Positions 35,199 through 45,857 are shown, counted from the stretch's first letter. The stretch is DNA of 64,000 nucleotides from VRUE01 sp963822295 (GCA_963822295.1 CAWGHD010000002.1:124001-188000), one strand, 5' to 3'. Translations and numbers: made by a program. The notes: generated by a model from the letters alone, not told the origin.

Positions 35199-36323
35199 TT
35201 GAGCCGACTTCGCATCGCCCTTCTCTTCGCCGCGCTCGCGGGGCTGGCCACCGTATTCGCCGCCTGCGGCAGCGACGATGGTGGTGGAAACTCCGACGCG
35301 GACCCGCAGACGGTCCTCGAGGGCTCGACCTTCGAGGGGATCGACAGCGCCGACGTCGACCTCTCGCTCGGCATCGACGTCAGCGGCGAGGACGGGGGCA
35401 GCGTCGACGTCAGCCTCTCCGGCCCGTTCCGGAGCCTCGGCAAGAACGAGCTTCCGGAACTCGACCTGAGCGCCGAGGCCACGGGCTCGGTCGGTGGCGA
35501 AGACGTCGACTTCGACGCGAGCATCGTGCTGCTCCCGAACAAAGCGTTCGTCGGCTACGACGGGACCGACTACGAAGTCGACGCGACGACCTTCAGCTTC
35601 ATCGAATCGGCGCTCGAACAGGCGCAGCGCGAAAGCGGCGCCCAGGGCGGGACCGCCGGAGCGACCGCCTGCCAGAAAGCGGTGGCCGCCGAACTGAGCG
35701 CGGAGGACTTCGTCGACAACCTCACCAACGAGGGGTCCGCCGACGTCGGCGGGGCCGAGACGACCAAAGTCAGCGGCGACCTCAACGTCGCCGGGGCGCT
35801 CGAATCGATCACGAAGCTGACCGAAATCCCCGCCTGCAGCTCGCAGCTGGAGGCCGCGGGCCCGCTGCCGCTCAACGAACTCGAAGAGGCGCAGGGCGAA
35901 ATCGAAAAAGCGCTGAAATCGGCGAGCGCCGAGGTCTACGTCGGCGAGGACAAGATCATCCGCCGCGTCGCCGCCGAGCTCACGGTCGAGCCGGAGGGCT
36001 CCGACGAATCGGTCGATATCGCCTTCGACCTCAGCTTCAACGGGGTGAACGAGGAGCACGAGATCTCCGCCCCCGACGACGCGCAGCCGCTCACCGCGCT
36101 CTTCCAGAAGCTCGGCGTCAACCCGCTCGAGCTGCTCCAGGGCGTCCAGGGTGGCGAAGGCCTCGGAGGCCTGCTGGAAGGGCTCGAAGGCTCGACCGGG
36201 GCCGAACTGCCGGGGCTCGAAGGCTCGAGCGGCGGCGGTGGCAGCCAGAGCGAATACCTGGAATGCATCCAGGCCGCCACGACGCCGGTGGACCTCCAGA
36301 ACTGCACCAAGAAGCTCCAGTAG
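35199..36323 (+). CDS. Lipoprotein, LppX/LprG-like
   Basis: 374 residues. Lipobox FAAC with Cys23, then an acidic linker. The body has the repeated beta-strand pattern of LppX/LprAFG/LolA-type folds, which bind acyl chains in a hydrophobic cup (segments VDLSLGIDVSGEDGGSVDVSLSG and KIIRRVAAELTVEPEG). Four Cys in the body may form disulfides. A glycine/Leu-rich stretch (residues ~305-350) is low complexity. Start TTG 35199 has AGGAGG 8 nt upstream, one of the best ribosome binding sites here; TACTAT at ~35153 could be its -10 box. Lipid transport is inferred from fold only. Confidence 0.78.
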   Translation: MSRLRIALLFAALAGLATVFAACGSDDGGGNSDADPQTVLEGSTFEGIDSADVDLSLGIDVSGEDGGSVDVSLSGPFRSLGKNELPELDLSAEATGSVGGEDVDFDASIVLLPNKAFVGYDGTDYEVDATTFSFIESALEQAQRESGAQGGTAGATACQKAVAAELSAEDFVDNLTNEGSADVGGAETTKVSGDLNVAGALESITKLTEIPACSSQLEAAGPLPLNELEEAQGEIEKALKSASAEVYVGEDKIIRRVAAELTVEPEGSDESVDIAFDLSFNGVNEEHEISAPDDAQPLTALFQKLGVNPLELLQGVQGGEGLGGLLEGLEGSTGAELPGLEGSSGGGGSQSEYLECIQAATTPVDLQNCTKKLQ

Positions 36324-36330
36324 CACGGCC

Positions 36331-37464
36331 ATGGAGGGCGGCGGAACGCCAAGGCTGAACGCCGCCTTCCTGCGCAGCCCGCACGGCTGGCCCTACATGC
36401 TCGTGCCGCTGATCCCGGCGGCGCTGGCGCTCGAGCTGATGCACGCCGAGGCCGGCCTGGTCTTCGCCGCGGCGGCGCTCGGGATCATCCCCACCGCGGC
36501 CCTGATGGGGCGGGCGACGGAGGAGCTCGCCGCCCGCTCCGGCCCGGGCATCGGTGGCCTGCTCAACGTCACCTTCGGCAACGCGCCGGAGCTGATCATC
36601 GCCGGCTTTGCCCTCTCCCAGGGCCTGCACGAGGTGGTCAAGGCCTCGATCGTCGGCTCGATCCTCGGCAACATCCTGCTCGTGCTCGGCGCCGCGATGT
36701 TCGCCGGCGGGCTGCGGCGCGACAAGCAGACCTTCAGCAGGACGGCCGCCAGCGTCCAGACCTCGATGCTGCTGCTGGCGGCGGCGGCGCTGCTGATGCC
36801 GGCGATCTTCGAGCTGGTCGAGGGCCAGGGCCTGCCGGGCCCCGGCGCCGAGCTCATCAACTACGGCTCGACGGTCGAGCACCTCTCGCTCGCCGTCGCG
36901 ATCGTCCTGATCGCCACCTACGTCGCCGGCCTGATCTTCTCGCTCAAGACCCACCGGGCGATCTTCAACCCCCACTACGAGGAGGAGGAGGGCGACACCT
37001 GGGGCTGGTCGGTGCGCAGATCGATGATCGCGCTCGGCGTCGCCGGGCTTCTGGTCGGCCTCATGTCCGAGGTCCTGGTCGGCTCGATCGGCGAGGCCTC
37101 CGAGGCGGTCGGCCTCTCCGAGTTCTTCATCGGCGCGATCGTCGTCGCGATCGTCGGCAACGCCGCCGAGCACTGGGTCGCCGTCCTCGTCGCGATGAAA
37201 AACAAGATGGACCTCGCGGTCAACATCTCAATCGGGTCGAGCGCGCAGATCGCGCTGTTCGTCGCCCCGGTTCTGGTGATCGCATCGTTCTTCATGGGCC
37301 CCCACCCGATGGCGCTGGTCTTCAACGGGTTCGAGCTCGGCGCGATCCTGGTCGCGATCCTGATCGCGAACTACGTCGCGCAGGACGGCGAGTCCAACTG
37401 GTTCGAGGGCGTGCAGCTGCTGGCGCTCTACGTGGTCTTCGGGCTCGCCTTCTTCTACGCCTGA
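36331..37464 (+). CDS. Calcium/proton antiporter (CaCA superfamily, Cax type)
   Basis: 377 residues, eleven membrane segments in two inverted halves. The alpha motifs are clear: GLLNVTFGNAPELIIAGFAL in the first half and VVAIVGNAAEHWVAVLVAMKNKMDLA in the second, with GN-x-PE and GN-x-AE ion ligands. These define the Cax family that exports Ca2+ for H+. An acidic loop YEEEEGDT joins the halves. It ends in TGATG with the second antiporter, so both are co-translated. Confidence 0.9.
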   Translation: MEGGGTPRLNAAFLRSPHGWPYMLVPLIPAALALELMHAEAGLVFAAAALGIIPTAALMGRATEELAARSGPGIGGLLNVTFGNAPELIIAGFALSQGLHEVVKASIVGSILGNILLVLGAAMFAGGLRRDKQTFSRTAASVQTSMLLLAAAALLMPAIFELVEGQGLPGPGAELINYGSTVEHLSLAVAIVLIATYVAGLIFSLKTHRAIFNPHYEEEEGDTWGWSVRRSMIALGVAGLLVGLMSEVLVGSIGEASEAVGLSEFFIGAIVVAIVGNAAEHWVAVLVAMKNKMDLAVNISIGSSAQIALFVAPVLVIASFFMGPHPMALVFNGFELGAILVAILIANYVAQDGESNWFEGVQLLALYVVFGLAFFYA

Positions 37465-38465
37465 TGGAAGCCTTTCTCCTCGTAGTCAGCTTCGCCGTCA
37501 TCCTCGCCGGGGCGCTGCTCTTCACCAACGCGGTCGAGTGGCTCGGCCACCGGCTCCAGCTAGGGGAGGGGGCCGTCGGCAGCCTGCTGGCCGCGGTCGG
37601 GACCGCGATGCCGGAGACGCTGATCTCGATCGTCGCGCTGATCGGGGCCAAGGAGGGGGCCGACGACGTCGCGATCGGCGCGATCGTCGGCGCCCCGTTC
37701 CTGCTCGCCACGCTGGCGATGGGCCTGGTCGGCCTCTTCGCCTACCTCTACCGTCACAAGAGAGAGCAGGGACTGTCGCTGCGCGTGCATCGCCCAACCC
37801 TGGAGCGCGACCTGCTCTTCTTCCTCGGCTTCTTCTCGCTGGCGCTGATCCTGGCCTGGGGAGCGCCGCCGGCGCTGAGGATCACGGTCGGGGTCCTGTG
37901 TTTGCTCGCCTACCCGCTCTACATCGCCCGCACCCTGCGCGGCTCCGGCGCGGTGCAGGACGAGGACACCCTCTCCCCGCTGATCTTCGAGCGCCGCTCC
38001 GAGCGCAGGGAAGACCCCGGCCTGGGGTTCTGCATCGTCCAGCTTCTTGCCGGACTCGGGGCGATGGTCGGCGGCGCCCACCTCTTCGTCGAGGAGCTGC
38101 TCCACATCGCCGACAGCCTTGGGGTCGAGGCCGTCGTCCTGGCCCTGATCCTCGCCCCCCTGGCGACCGAGCTCCCGGAGAAGGTCAACAGCTTCTTCTG
38201 GGTGCGCGAAGGGAAGGACTCGCTGGCGCTCGGCAACATCAGCGGCGCGATGGTGTTCCAGTCGATGATCCCGGTCGGGATCGGCCTCATCTTCACCGAC
38301 TGGGCGCTGAGCGGCAACGCCGCCCTCTCCGTCGCCCTCGGCCTCGCCGGCGGCGTCCTCGCCTACGCGACCCTGCACCGCGGCAACCGCTTCACCCTGC
38401 CCTCCGTGATCGTCTGGTTCGTCCTCTACGCAACCTTCATCGCCGTCGTGGCTCTGGGCGCCTAG
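37464..38465 (+). CDS. Second CaCA-family sodium/calcium exchanger-type antiporter
   Basis: 333 residues, about ten membrane segments. Alpha-1 is GSLLAAVGTAMPETLISIVAL, alpha-2 is APLATELPEKVNSFFWVREGKDSLALGNISGAM. This is the YrbG-like branch, distinct from the Cax gene before it, and the two may form a heteromeric unit or handle different cations. The stop TAG borders a long inverted repeat shared with the 3' end of the convergent bcp gene. Confidence 0.87.
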   Translation: MEAFLLVVSFAVILAGALLFTNAVEWLGHRLQLGEGAVGSLLAAVGTAMPETLISIVALIGAKEGADDVAIGAIVGAPFLLATLAMGLVGLFAYLYRHKREQGLSLRVHRPTLERDLLFFLGFFSLALILAWGAPPALRITVGVLCLLAYPLYIARTLRGSGAVQDEDTLSPLIFERRSERREDPGLGFCIVQLLAGLGAMVGGAHLFVEELLHIADSLGVEAVVLALILAPLATELPEKVNSFFWVREGKDSLALGNISGAMVFQSMIPVGIGLIFTDWALSGNAALSVALGLAGGVLAYATLHRGNRFTLPSVIVWFVLYATFIAVVALGA

Positions 38466-38576
38466 AGACCTTTCCGGCAGGGCTGGAACGTCTTGTACTT
38501 TTTCGCCGCCACGCAACTCGGACGGCCCTCATCCGATCTCGAAAAAGTTAAGTGGAAGCCCTGCCGGAAAGGTCTC
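38465..38576. repeat. 112-nt inverted-repeat structure at a convergent gene junction
   Basis: Perfect 20-nt arms: gagacctttccggcagggct at 38465-38484 and its exact complement at 38557-38576. A second pair ACTTTTTCG/CGAAAAAGT (38497-38505 with 38540-38548) lies inside. The right arm encodes the last residues of Bcp, the left arm starts at the last base of the antiporter stop codon. Likely a bidirectional transcription end; how a coding sequence came to be duplicated in reverse is unclear. Confidence 0.75.
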
Positions 38577-39030
38577 CAAGGGCCTTGAGCACGACGGCGT
38601 CGTGCTTTTTCGGCTGCACCTTGGGGAGGGCTCGGGCGACCTTGCCGTCGGCGTCGATGACGAAGGTCGAGCGCAGGATTCCCATGTACTTCCTGCCGTA
38701 CATCGACTTCTCGCCCCAGGCGCCGTAGGCCTCGGCCACCGCGTGGTCGGGGTCGGCGAGCAGGGTGAAGCCGAGGTCGTATTTGCCGGCGAACTTCTTC
38801 AGGTCCTCCGGTTCGTCTGGGGAGACCCCGATGACGCGGGCGCCGGCCGCCTCGTAGTCGGTCTCGCGGTCGCGCACGCCGCAGGCCTGGGTCGTGCAGC
38901 CAGGCGTGTCGGCGCGCGGGTAGAAGTAGAGGACGACCGTCTGGCCGCGCAGGTCGGCGAGCGAGACCCGCCCGCCGTCCTGGTCGAGGAGCGTGAAGTC
39001 GGGGGCGTCCTGCCCCTCGGAAACGGGCAC
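38548..39030 (-). CDS. bcp: Bcp/PrxQ-type thioredoxin-dependent peroxiredoxin
   Basis: Reduces hydroperoxides with thioredoxin. 160 residues, usual length. Catalytic region YFYPRADTPGCTTQACGVRD with peroxidatic Cys45 and resolving Cys50, as in atypical 2-Cys PrxQ proteins; GVSPDEPEDLKKFAGKYDLGFTLLADPD follows. Start GTG 39030 overlaps by 1 nt the stop of the upstream small acidic gene. The last seven codons fall in the right arm of the inverted repeat at 38465-38576. Confidence 0.93.
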   Translation of the reverse strand: MPVSEGQDAPDFTLLDQDGGRVSLADLRGQTVVLYFYPRADTPGCTTQACGVRDRETDYEAAGARVIGVSPDEPEDLKKFAGKYDLGFTLLADPDHAVAEAYGAWGEKSMYGRKYMGILRSTFVIDADGKVARALPKVQPKKHDAVVLKALGDLSGRAST

Positions 39031-39392
39031 TAGTCCTCGGGCGGGGGCTCCTGGCCGTTCCCGTCCGCGTCCACGTCGACCTCGGGGACACCCAGCGGGG
39101 GCTCGGGCTCGACCACGGGGTCGGGGTCGGGGATCGCGACGGGGACGCCGGGGTGGTGGTGGGCCTGGAAGGTCTCCAGCAGCTGGTCGCGGCGGTCCTC
39201 GTCGACGGGGACCTCCTCGGAGATCCTCACCCAATCTGCCCCCTCGAAGTCCTCCATGTTGAAGACCTCCTGGTCGAGCGAGGTCGAGTCGTCGACGATG
39301 ACGACGACCTCGGTCTGGGGGTTGAAGTAGGTCCCAGGCTGCATCAGCAGGTCGTCGACCTCGTACACGTTGTCCTCCGCGGCGCGTGCCAT
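39030..39392 (-). CDS. Small acidic conserved hypothetical protein
   Basis: 120 residues, very acidic (calculated by eye: many Asp, Glu; few Lys). Residues 1-75 look folded (NVYEVDDLLMQPGTYFNPQTEVVVIVDD); the last 45 are a Pro/Asp/Glu-rich tail. No known domain. TAGGAT lies 6 nt before the ATG, consistent with leaderless transcription. Forms an operon with bcp. Confidence 0.7.
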   Translation of the reverse strand: MARAAEDNVYEVDDLLMQPGTYFNPQTEVVVIVDDSTSLDQEVFNMEDFEGADWVRISEEVPVDEDRRDQLLETFQAHHHPGVPVAIPDPDPVVEPEPPLGVPEVDVDADGNGQEPPPED

Positions 39393-39401
39393 CGCTCGAT
39401 C

Positions 39402-39830
39402 CTACGCAAACTCATCGAGCTGGCGCGCCACCTCGGCCTCGACGTCCAGGGCGGCCTCGCCGCGGCGCAGCCGCCGTTCGTTGCGGGCGATGACCAGGCG
39501 GCGGACCTCGTCGCGCAGCTCGGCATCGACCTCGACCGGCCCGGGGGCCGGCTCGAGCAGCCGTTTCATCTCCGCCTCGACGTCGATCGGGGCCCCGCCG
39601 CTCTGGGCGCGGCGGTAGGCCTTCGCCTCGAGCATCTGGCGCGCCTCGGCGGCCTGCAGCGCGCGGTCGACCTTCATGCCCTCCTGCTTCGGCGGCGGCT
39701 CCTGCTCGATCGCGAATGCCCCCTTGCCGACCTTCTTCCAGGCGGCACCCGAGCGGGCGAACGCGACCGCCGCGACCGGCAGCACGGCGAGGGTGATCAG
39801 GACGAGCACGGTGCCGTTGTCGATCGCCAT
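39402..39830 (-). CDS. Hypothetical single-pass membrane protein
   Basis: 142 residues: an N-terminal membrane segment (residues ~6-25), a basic stretch, then a soluble part rich in Glu and Arg, with two similar helical segments (IDVEAEMKRLLEP and LDVEAEVARQLDEF) that look like an internal repeat. Function unknown. TACTCT lies 6 nt before the ATG, so a leaderless start is likely. Confidence 0.7.
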   Translation of the reverse strand: MAIDNGTVLVLITLAVLPVAAVAFARSGAAWKKVGKGAFAIEQEPPPKQEGMKVDRALQAAEARQMLEAKAYRRAQSGGAPIDVEAEMKRLLEPAPGPVEVDAELRDEVRRLVIARNERRLRRGEAALDVEAEVARQLDEFA

Positions 39831-39864
39831 GGGAAAAGAGTAATCCGGTACTCTCCCTTGTCCG

Positions 39865-39880
39865 TTGACTGACAAGTCAA
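39865..39880. promoter_or_regulatory. Palindromic operator upstream of acyl-CoA dehydrogenase
   Basis: TTGACT-GACA-AGTCAA, 6-bp perfect arms, within a slightly wider imperfect CCG/CGG dyad. It lies 38 nt before the acyl-CoA dehydrogenase start and 35 nt before the divergent start at 39830. Fatty-acid genes in actinobacteria are often under TetR-family repressors with such sites. Confidence 0.5.
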
Positions 39881-39918
39881 TCGGCCCTCCATATCCCCCC
39901 GAAAAGGAGCTTCGAGCA

Positions 39919-41151
39919 GTGGTTGACTTCACCCTGACCGATGAGCAGAAGGATCTGCGCGAGCTGGCGCACAACTTCGCGGAGAAAGAGATGCGCAAGG
40001 TCGCCTGGGAGCTCGACAAAGACGGCGGCTGGCCGCAGGAGATCGTCGAGAAGGCCTGGGAGGTCGGGTTGATGAACACCCACATCCCGGAGGCCTACGG
40101 CGGGCCCGGCCTGGACTACCTCTCCGGCTGCCTGATCGAGGAGGAGATGGGTTGGGGCTGCTCCGGGATCGGCACCTCGCTGATGGCCAACGGCCTCGCG
40201 TCCGCGCCGATCACCCTCGGCGGCTCCGAGGAGACGAAGAAGAAGTACCTGGGGATGCTCTGCGAGGCCCCGAAGCTCGCCTCCTTCTGCCTGACCGAGC
40301 CGGACGCCGGCTCCGACGTCAGCGGGATGAAGACGAAGGCCGTGAAGAAGGGCGACAAGTACGTCATCAGCGGCTCCAAGTGCTTCATCACCAACGGCAC
40401 CTACGCCGACTACTTCACGGTCTACGCCAAGACCGATCCCGAGGGCGGGCACCGCGGGATCAGCGCCTTCGTCGTCGACGCCGACCTCCCCGGGGTCTCG
40501 GTCGACAAGAAGGAGGACAAGATGGGCCAGCGGGCTTCCAACACCGCGACCATCTCCTTCGACGAAGTCGAGATCCCCGCGGAGAACATGCTCGGCGAGG
40601 AAAACAAGGGCTTCAAACTGGCGATGATGACCCTCGACCGGACCCGCCCCGGCGTCTCGGCGATGGCCGTCGGCATCGGCCGCGCGGCGACCGAGTTCGC
40701 CACCGAGTACTCCAAAGAAAGGGTCCAGTTCGGCGTCCCGATCGCGATGCACCAGGCGATCCAGTTCATGATCGCCGACATGGCGACCAAGGTCGAGGCC
40801 TCCCGCCTGCTGGTCTGGAACTCCGCGGTCCTGCTCGATCAGGGCGTCCGCAACAGCAAGGTCTCCTCGATGGCCAAGCGCTTCGCCGCCGACTCGGCGA
40901 TGGAGATCACCGTCGACGCCGTGCAGGTCTACGGCGGCTACGGCTTCATCAAGGAGTACCCGGTCGAGAAACTGATGCGCGACGCGAAGATCATGCAGCT
41001 CTACGAGGGCACCAGCCAGATCCAGCGCCTGGTGATCGCCAAAGAAGTGCTGCTGCCGCGTCAGGCCAACGAGCCGACGCCGGAGTCCGAGGCCAAGAAG
41101 GCCGACGCCGCCCGCGACAGCCAGTCCGAGCAGGCTGCCGCGACGGTCTAG
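39919..41151 (+). CDS. Acyl-CoA dehydrogenase
   Basis: FAD-dependent enzyme that introduces the alpha-beta double bond in beta-oxidation. 410 residues. Signature 1 FCLTEPDAGSDVSGM and signature 2 around QVYGGYGFIKEYPVEKLMRDAKIMQLYEGTSQIQR, whose Glu in LYEGTS (~363) is the catalytic base position of the short/medium-chain group. Start GTG 39919 follows AAAAGGAGC, a clear ribosome binding site. The tail is a Glu/Ala/Lys-rich extension. Ends at a strong terminator. Confidence 0.93.
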   Translation: MVDFTLTDEQKDLRELAHNFAEKEMRKVAWELDKDGGWPQEIVEKAWEVGLMNTHIPEAYGGPGLDYLSGCLIEEEMGWGCSGIGTSLMANGLASAPITLGGSEETKKKYLGMLCEAPKLASFCLTEPDAGSDVSGMKTKAVKKGDKYVISGSKCFITNGTYADYFTVYAKTDPEGGHRGISAFVVDADLPGVSVDKKEDKMGQRASNTATISFDEVEIPAENMLGEENKGFKLAMMTLDRTRPGVSAMAVGIGRAATEFATEYSKERVQFGVPIAMHQAIQFMIADMATKVEASRLLVWNSAVLLDQGVRNSKVSSMAKRFAADSAMEITVDAVQVYGGYGFIKEYPVEKLMRDAKIMQLYEGTSQIQRLVIAKEVLLPRQANEPTPESEAKKADAARDSQSEQAAATV

Positions 41152-41172
41152 CGCCGCTCGCAGCGCAGTTTC

Positions 41173-41205
41173 GAGAGCCGCCGGGGCCCGTCCCCGGCGG
41201 CTCTC
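41173..41205 (+). terminator. Strong hairpin terminator after acyl-CoA dehydrogenase
   Basis: 14-bp perfect stem GAGAGCCGCCGGGG/CCCCGGCGGCTCTC with a 5-nt loop, followed by TTCGTTT. The most stable simple hairpin in the window. Confidence 0.85.
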
Positions 41206-41246
41206 TTCGTTTCCGGACCGATTTGCCGGGTGACCGACTCTCCCCA

Positions 41247-41252
41247 TAGGGT
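41247..41252 (+). promoter_or_regulatory. Leaderless -10 box of the MFS exporter
   Basis: TAGGGT, six bases before ATG 41259. TTGCCG at 41223-41228 with an 18-nt spacer may be its -35 box. Confidence 0.5.
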
Positions 41253-41258
41253 CGGCAG

Positions 41259-42869
41259 ATGGCGAAATGGGGAGTCCTCTCCGTCCTCGGCGCGGCGCAG
41301 TTCCTGATGGTCCTCGACCAGGCCGTGATGAACGTGGCGATCTCCCAGCTCGTCGATGACTTCGACACGACGGTGACGACGATCCAGATCGTGATCGCGC
41401 TCTACGCGCTGGTCATGGCGGCCCTGATGCTCACCGGCGGCAAGCTGGGGGACCTCTGGGGCCGCAAGCGCGCCTTCGTCATCGGCCTCTGCATCTACGG
41501 CACGGGGTCGGCGCTCACGGCGGCTTCCTGGAGCGTTCCGAGCCTGATGCTCGGCTGGTCGGTGCTCGAGGGAATCGGCGCCGCCCTGGTCCTGCCGGCG
41601 ATGGTCGCCCTGGTCGCCTCCAACTTCCGCGGCCAGGACCGCGCGCTCGCCTACGGAGTGCTCGGCGGCGTCGCCGGCGCGGGCATCGCGGTCGGTCCCA
41701 TCCTCGGCGGCTGGGCGACAACGGAGCTGAGCTGGCGCTTCGTCTTCGCCGGTGAGGTGGTCGTCGTCGTCGGAATCCTGCTCGGCATGCGGCTGATCCA
41801 TGAGCCGGAGAGGACGGGTCCGCGGCCGCGCCTCGACTGGGTCGGAGGTGTGCTCTCCGCCGCCGGGCTGGGGGTCATGGTGCTCGGCGTCCTCCAGGCC
41901 AGCAACTGGGGCTGGCTGCTGCCGCGCAGCTCGCCGGTCGAGCCGTTCGGGCTCTCGCTGACCCCGTTCGTGATCGCCGCGGGCGCCCTGATCCTCGCCG
42001 GCTTCCGGGCCTGGGAGCGCCGGCGCGAGAAGGGGGGAGAGGAGCCGCTCGTCCATCTCGGCCTGCTCTCGATAGCGCGACTGCGCGGCGGCCTGGCGAT
42101 GCTGCTTTCGCAGAACCTGGTGCTGATGGGCGTCTTCTTCACCGTGCCGCTCTTCCTGCAGATCGTGCAGGGGCTCGACGCGCTCGAGACCGGGGTGCGG
42201 ATGCTGCCCGCCTCGGCCGGCCTCTTCGTCACCGCCCTGGCCGGTGCGGCGCTGGCGAAACGCTTCCCGGCCAGGACACTGGTCCGCGTCGGGCTGGCGA
42301 TCGTCCTCCTCGCGATCCTCCTGCTGCTCGACACGATCGAGCCCGAGCTCGACAACACCGCCTTCCTGATCGGGATGGGCGTGCTCGGCGTCGGGATGGG
42401 GCTGATCGTCTCCCAGCTCGGCAACGTCGTCCAGTCCTCCATCGAGGATCGCGACCGCAGCGAGGCGGGCGGTCTCCAGAACACGGCTCAGCAGCTCGGC
42501 TCCTCGTTGGGGACCGCGCTCCTGGGGGCGATCGTGATCACCGGGCTCGCCTCCGCCTTCACCACGAACGTCGAGTCGAACCCGCGGATCTCGGCCGCGG
42601 TCAAGGAAGAGGTCGAGGTCAGGGTGAGCGCCGGCGGCAGCTTCGTCGCCTCCGACCAGATTCGCTCGACGGCGAAGGCCGCGGGCGTCGACCCGCAGAC
42701 GACCGAGGAGCTGGTCGGCGACTACGAAGACGCCCAGCTGGACGCCCTCAGAATCGCCTTCCTGGGCGCGGCGCTGCTGGTCGTGGCCTCCTTCTTCGCA
42801 ACCGCCAAGCTGCCAGCCCGGCGCTTCGACGAGCTCGAGGCCGAGCGGGGCCCGCCGGTGTCGGCCTAA
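41259..42869 (+). CDS. DHA2-family MFS multidrug exporter (EmrB/QacA-type)
   Basis: 536 residues, fourteen membrane segments. Motif D1 LDQAVMNVAISQL in helix 1, motif A GKLGDLWGRKRAF between helices 2 and 3, and motif C GILGGVAGAGIAVGPILGG-like sequence in helix 5 (here LGGVAGAGIAVGPILGG) define proton-driven drug export. A ~60-residue extracellular loop near the end (residues ~440-500) is typical of the subfamily. The exported compound is unknown. No regulator is adjacent. Confidence 0.9.
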   Translation: MAKWGVLSVLGAAQFLMVLDQAVMNVAISQLVDDFDTTVTTIQIVIALYALVMAALMLTGGKLGDLWGRKRAFVIGLCIYGTGSALTAASWSVPSLMLGWSVLEGIGAALVLPAMVALVASNFRGQDRALAYGVLGGVAGAGIAVGPILGGWATTELSWRFVFAGEVVVVVGILLGMRLIHEPERTGPRPRLDWVGGVLSAAGLGVMVLGVLQASNWGWLLPRSSPVEPFGLSLTPFVIAAGALILAGFRAWERRREKGGEEPLVHLGLLSIARLRGGLAMLLSQNLVLMGVFFTVPLFLQIVQGLDALETGVRMLPASAGLFVTALAGAALAKRFPARTLVRVGLAIVLLAILLLLDTIEPELDNTAFLIGMGVLGVGMGLIVSQLGNVVQSSIEDRDRSEAGGLQNTAQQLGSSLGTALLGAIVITGLASAFTTNVESNPRISAAVKEEVEVRVSAGGSFVASDQIRSTAKAAGVDPQTTEELVGDYEDAQLDALRIAFLGAALLVVASFFATAKLPARRFDELEAERGPPVSA

Positions 42870-42891
42870 CCACCGCTGTTAGGCTCGTCCC

Positions 42892-43740
42892 ATGCGACGT
42901 CCCAGAGCCTTGCTGGCCGGGACGGCTGGCGCGGCAACTCTGATGTTCATCGCCTATGCGGTGAGTGGCACTGCGGCCACTCCGGGCGGCGACGTCCACT
43001 ACTTCGAAGCCCGCGTCGTCTCCAGCGGCTCGGCGACCGCCGACTACGGCGAAGAGCGCAAACAGCCCGGGCAGATCACCGCGTCCGGTGTCGACGGCAA
43101 GGAGTCGCTGGAGTGGCGCTGGGAAGTGCGGGCGGTCGCCCAGAGCACCGGCGCCGGCCCGCTCGTCACCCGGGCCAAGGCCGCGCGCCAGCGCGCGGAG
43201 CTGACGGCGTCGGTTGTCTCCTACGGGATCCAGAACGGGGTGCTCGGCGAGAGTTCGCTATGCGATCAACGCATGGGCACGACCACGTTCGTCTCGAACG
43301 ACGGGGTGGCGCCGACCGCGAAAAAATCTGGGTCAGGCGAGCTCGTCCATGACGCCTACTTCAGGCTTTCCCAAGGTGAGCTGGACGTTTACCCGCCAGG
43401 TGGCTCGTCGTCGCGCAGCTGCATTCACAGTGCCACAGAGGGGGGGCTCGACTTCGTCGAAGGCGTCAGCGAAGACGATGCCCCGGTGCCGCGCGGCGCC
43501 TTCAACCCGCGGTCGGACCGCTCGTACGAGCGCATCTACCGATCCGCCGTCAACCTCGACCGCGCTCACTACGGCGACCCGAACGCGGCCCATACCTTCG
43601 CCGCCCAGAGCCAGCTCGAGGTGGGGTTCGCGGCGATATCGGAGCGGCGATTCAACAAGCTCGTCAGGAAGTATCAGAACGTCCCGGTGCACCGCAGGGA
43701 CGAAAGCGGCGAAACCGAATACCACGAACCGCCCGGCTGA
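42892..43740 (+). CDS. Secreted protein of unknown function
   Basis: 282 residues. An N-terminal hydrophobic segment (residues 6-30) ends at AATPGG and is probably a cleaved signal. The mature part is polar, rich in Ser, Glu and Arg, with two Cys (SLCDQR, RSCIHS) that could pair. No known domain. TAGGCT lies 6 nt before the ATG, so the message is probably leaderless. Converges on typA with a 6-nt gap. Confidence 0.68.
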   Translation: MRRPRALLAGTAGAATLMFIAYAVSGTAATPGGDVHYFEARVVSSGSATADYGEERKQPGQITASGVDGKESLEWRWEVRAVAQSTGAGPLVTRAKAARQRAELTASVVSYGIQNGVLGESSLCDQRMGTTTFVSNDGVAPTAKKSGSGELVHDAYFRLSQGELDVYPPGGSSSRSCIHSATEGGLDFVEGVSEDDAPVPRGAFNPRSDRSYERIYRSAVNLDRAHYGDPNAAHTFAAQSQLEVGFAAISERRFNKLVRKYQNVPVHRRDESGETEYHEPPG

Positions 43741-43746
43741 CGCCGC

Positions 43747-45574
<1,828 letters not shown>

Positions 45575-45598
45575 CTCGGCGGCAAGGATAGGGGGCGC

Positions 45599-45626
45599 AA
45601 AAAGGGGCCCGCCGGTGGCGGGCCCC
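45599..45626 (-). terminator. Intrinsic terminator of the cold-shock gene
   Basis: On the minus strand a 10-bp perfect stem GGGGCCCGCC/GGCGGGCCCC with an ACC loop is followed by TTTTT. A textbook terminator between csp and typA. Confidence 0.9.
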
Positions 45627-45650
45627 CGTGATGCCTAAGTAGCTTTGCGG

Positions 45651-45857
45651 CTACGAGGTCTGCTGAACGCTCGCCGCGGCGGGGCCTTTGGGCCCTTCCT
45701 CGGACTCGTAGCTGACCTTGGCGCCCTCGGTCAGGGACTTGAAGCCCTCGCCGAGGATCGCGCTGTGATGGACGAAGACGTCCTTCGAGCCGTCATCGGG
45801 TGTGATGAACCCGTAGCCCTTGTCGTCGCTGAACCACTTGACTGTTCCAGTGGGCAT
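45651..45857 (-). CDS. Cold-shock protein, CspA family
   Basis: 68-residue single OB-fold RNA chaperone. RNP1 KGYGFI and RNP2 VFVHHSAI are intact, and GTVKWFSDDKGYGFITPDD is typical. Ribosome binding site GGAGGC lies 4-10 nt before the ATG. A leader of up to ~100 nt upstream (45858-45960) could hold cold-responsive structure; none is obvious. Followed by a strong terminator and then typA. Confidence 0.95.
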   Translation of the reverse strand: MPTGTVKWFSDDKGYGFITPDDGSKDVFVHHSAILGEGFKSLTEGAKVSYESEEGPKGPAAASVQQTS

